Positions 61,976-64,000 of a stretch of DNA of 64,000 bases are shown here, piece after piece; within the stretch, counting starts at the first letter, position 1, and each line of letters starts with the position of its first letter. A model generated the notes under the pieces. The model ran no database searches. It worked only from the letters and a program-made list of their open reading frames with translations, and had not been told where the DNA came from. Origin of the DNA: Todiramphus chloris collaris (lineage: Eukaryota; Chordata; Aves; Coraciiformes; Alcedinidae). A program made the translations under genes and the position numbers. Where the stretch lies: contig JANVCC010000076.1 of the NCBI GenBank assembly GCA_025345505.1, positions 11,470,547 to 11,534,546 of the forward strand. The letters run 5' to 3'.

Positions 61976-62062
61976 CTGTCAGCATACTTGGTCTCAAAAA
62001 GAAACTGCAAAGTGTCAGGTGCCCCCTCTACTTTTGAACTTCCCACTGCTATGTAGGTTTTC
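61976..62062 (-). other. Candidate 87-bp exon, weakly supported
   Basis: On the minus strand 'ACTTGTGTGTTCCACTGAG' could be an acceptor and GACAG with GTACGA a donor. The enclosed 87 bases are open and read KTYIAVGSSKVEGAPDTL then QFLFETKYAD, with about 43 percent of codons starting in G. The phase (2 in, 2 out) does not join directly to the 42.0 kb candidate, so another exon would be needed between. The donor is not ideal. Protein not recognised. Confidence 0.22.
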
Positions 62063-63040
62063 CTCAGTGGAACACACAAGTACACAGTTGGGAAACACTA
62101 TACACACTCTCAAATGCATAACACAAAACAAACTGCAGCACAGAGTGAGCACGCATTGCTGGAAGTCTGGCTTTCCATTCACATGCATGTATTTTAGACC
62201 TTCAGCCACTATACATTTCTGCTAGGTTTTCTTTTTTTCTCCACTTTTACATCTGGTAAAGAAAACACAGAAGAGCAAGACCCTAGAAACAGACCCACAG
62301 CAAGCTCACAAACTGTTTATTCTTCTTTTAATGAAGAACCAGACAAATCCTACAGACTTCTCCCTCAAAGGCTTCCTAGACTCAACGCAGAGAGATGTGA
62401 AGTGGAAGCAGTGTTGATGCTAGACCCATGCAAACAGTTTCCACGTAGTTAGGATTTCTGAATCTATGTCTGAATACCGTCTCATCAAATAAACGACATT
62501 CGGTGTCCTCTCCATCTTTTAGGTATATAAAACTAAGCATTACATAAACCTGAACTTCTGTACAATTTAACACTGACAGCTATAAATGTTCCTTCCCCAG
62601 CTAACTACTGTGATGGTGTTTTCCTCAGTCAAGAGCAAGTGAAGTACTCTAACAAAACAAAGTTTTGCTGCAGTTTTCGCTCGCTCAGGATGAAATTCTG
62701 CACGTTGCAAGAATTCTAAAAAGCAAAGCAAAAACAAATCCCAAGCAAACAGAGTCCCCACTCCCAAACTAGACCCTTCATTCCCCAGCCTCAGAGGAAG
62801 GTTTGGAGTAAGAGCACTTGCTCGTGCTTCGTGAAGAGGCAACTTCTCCGATAAACAGGAAGAGCCAACGTTACTTCTGGCGTCCAAACGGCGTTTAAAA
62901 ACGCGTTACGTGAAAAAGCAACTTCTTAAAAACGTTCTCCCGTGACAATAACAGCAGCATTTTCCACCCAAGTGTTATGTAAATGAGCAGGCAGGAAGCA
63001 GCCACAGGGTCTATTAGGAGTCACTCAACCCGTTAAAGAA
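62063..63040. other. Unassigned flank of the CpG island
   Basis: Nearly 1 kb between the last exon-like segment and the island. GC rises from about 62.8 kb rightward with a few CpGs (AACGGCGTTTAAAAACGCGT near 62887). Possible promoter-downstream intron. Confidence 0.4.
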
Positions 63041-63118
63041 AACACCCCACCACCACCACCACCTCCCCCCTCCAAAATATTAAAAAACCACCCCGAAGGA
63101 GGTGTGTGTGGGGGGGTG
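63041..63118. repeat. (CAC)n and G-run simple repeats
   Basis: A (CAC)6-7 array then CTCCCCCCTCC at 63045-63072, and GGTGTGTGTGGGGGGGTGCG at 63101-63120, marking the left shore of the island. Confidence 0.88.
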
Positions 63119-63583
63119 CGTTTGAAAACCTCACGGATTCCAGCCCCGCGGCCGTGCGCTTCGCTCCCTGCCTTGCACAACTTTCCGCCCCGGCGGTTCC
63201 GCTCGGCTCTCGCGGGCGGGGACGGAGGGGTCCCGAGCCCTTCCACCGCCCGCCGCCTTTGTTCGCAGGGGCCGGCGCTGCCGGCCCGCGCCGCGGCGGG
63301 TACAAAGGGAGCGGCAGAAGTTGCGGAGGAGACCTCGGCCCTCCCCGGGGGCCGTGGCGTCGCCCCCCCACCGTCTGCTCAGCCTGCAAGCGGGCGGGAG
63401 CGGGCCGGGGGCCGCCCGGCCGCGGGGCACTAGACCGTGCGCAGCCGGCAACGTGAGCCGCATGGGAAGCGGCGGCGGCGGCGGTGCCGCGCCCCCCGGC
63501 CCGGCCCCCGCGTGCTCCACCGGCGGCCTCGGGGCACCCGGCCCCCCCCCCCTCCCCCGGCGGTCCCTCCCGCTCACACTCAC

Positions 63584-63960
63584 TTTTCGGGACGGGCTCC
63601 ACTGGGCTCTCCCTCCGCTCGCAGCGCGCACGCCTTCCCGCCGGCGGGGCGATGCCGGCGGCGAGACGGAGCCCCCCTCCCCCGGCGGGAGGGGACCCGC
63701 TGCCCCCTGTCCCGGGGCTGCCGCCGGGGGGCCGGCGGCTTCAAGGGGGCAGGCGGGTCCAGCCCCCCGCGGGCGGGCTGCGGGCAGGTGGTCCTCGGGG
63801 CCGGACCCCGGGCCCGCTCCCCCGCCGGCTGCGGCTGTCCCGGCGGCTCAGGTGCGCCGCCGCGTCCTCTCACATGGAGCCGCCGCCGCCACCGCCTCGC
63901 CGCCCCTCGCTGCCCCCCGGGCCGGTCCCCGCGCCGCCGCCGCCAGCCGGGAGGCAAGTG
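63584..63960 (-). other. Candidate leftward first (5' UTR) exon
   Basis: On the minus strand the island contains a consensus 5' splice site, CCCGAAAA then GTGAGTGTGAG, with the exon ending at 63584. Upstream sequence (63600-63960) has no ATG frame that stays open into the donor: an ATG at 63876-63874 is followed at once by a stop. The exon would therefore be untranslated, which is common for large genes. It would feed leftward transcripts containing the candidate exons at 42.0, 40.2, 25.5 and 14.3 kb. The 5' limit is arbitrary. Confidence 0.4.
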
Positions 63961-64000
63961 GCTCGGGCCGCGGCCCCCAACCCCGCACTCCCTCTCATGC
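63874..64000 (+). CDS. Open ATG frame running off the window, proline-rich
   Basis: A + strand ATG at 63874 (G at +4, C at -3) opens a frame that stays open to the end of the window, 42 codons, starting MEPPPPPPPRRPSLPPGP and continuing with PAPPPPAG. Proline-rich N-termini encoded by GC-rich first exons are common in vertebrate genes, but a sequence this rich in CCG/CCC lacks stops anyway. It may be the first coding exon of a rightward gene sharing the island, or chance. Confidence 0.25.
   Translation, partial: MEPPPPPPRRPSLPPGPVPAPPPPAGRQVARAAAPNPALPLM

Larger units (their letters stand above)
63119..64000. promoter_or_regulatory. CpG island, probable gene promoter
   Basis: From about 63120 to the window edge the sequence becomes extremely GC-rich with dense CpGs (GCGGGCGGGGACGGAGG, GCGCCGCGGCGGG, CGGCGGCGGCGGCGGTGCCG and many GGGCGG/CCGCCC boxes of Sp1 type). 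No other part of the window is comparable. This is the hallmark of a vertebrate housekeeping-type promoter with 5' UTR/first exon. No TATA box was seen. All long open frames on both strands here lack a sensible ATG or arise from the composition. The direction of transcription is not certain: a leftward first exon and a rightward ATG frame are both possible. Confidence 0.9.

Noticed and set aside
63033-63957. Long open frames (116-189 codons) on both strands in the CpG island
   Set aside because: They begin at GTG or TTG codons or arise from GC-rich DNA lacking stops. The frames contradict each other across both strands, and eukaryotic starts are not supported.
1-64000. tRNA, rRNA, CRISPR or bacterial-type operon features
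   Set aside because: No B-box/tRNA cloverleaf, rRNA block, regularly spaced repeats or dense coding was seen. The sequence is vertebrate nuclear DNA in character.

Overview
The window looks like a stretch of bird nuclear genome. It is AT-rich non-coding DNA with repeated fragments of the CR1 LINE (the dominant avian retrotransposon) in both orientations and in several age classes. It also carries one LTR-type repeat opening TGTCCTG..TTTCA-CTGGGATAGA, which resembles avian endogenous-retrovirus LTRs, a few old MIR/CORE-SINE-like scraps, and a sharp CpG island at the right edge. Nothing bacterial, no operon, no CRISPR and no intact mobile-element gene is visible. The layout fits the 5' end of a large vertebrate gene: promoter and first exon at the right, mostly long introns running left. 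Unrelated intergenic DNA cannot be excluded.

Region by region. 1-4.2 kb: a CR1 3' end on the + strand, then a longer 5'-truncated CR1 on the - strand keeping part of the reverse transcriptase. 4.2-19 kb: AT-rich DNA with small CR1/MIR scraps, two G/T-rich tracts and one A/C-rich tract. 19.2-20.1 kb: an isolated GC/CpG-richer islet, flanked by homopolymer tracts, with a secretory-leader-like + strand reading frame. 20-36 kb: quiet AT-rich DNA with microsatellites and three CR1/MIR scraps. 36.1-36.3 kb: a 65-bp minisatellite. 39.85 kb: a striking near-perfect hairpin. 40-59 kb: quiet DNA with an old CR1 tail near 51.6 kb. 59.2-59.7 kb: an LTR. 63.1-64 kb: CpG island.

No complete protein-coding gene can be read. 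Reading the - strand by eye for acceptor / open frame / donor combinations gave four segments: 42039-41959, 40285-40199, 25553-25419 and 14362-14312. All are multiples of three long, all are open in the same splice phase (1-1), and the three longer ones have the G-rich first codon position typical of coding DNA. I report them as candidate exons of one leftward gene that could start at the right-edge CpG island. I do not recognise the protein, and splice-site look-alikes are common in 64 kb, so confidence is moderate to low. Most other open frames in the window are short and without coding signature.
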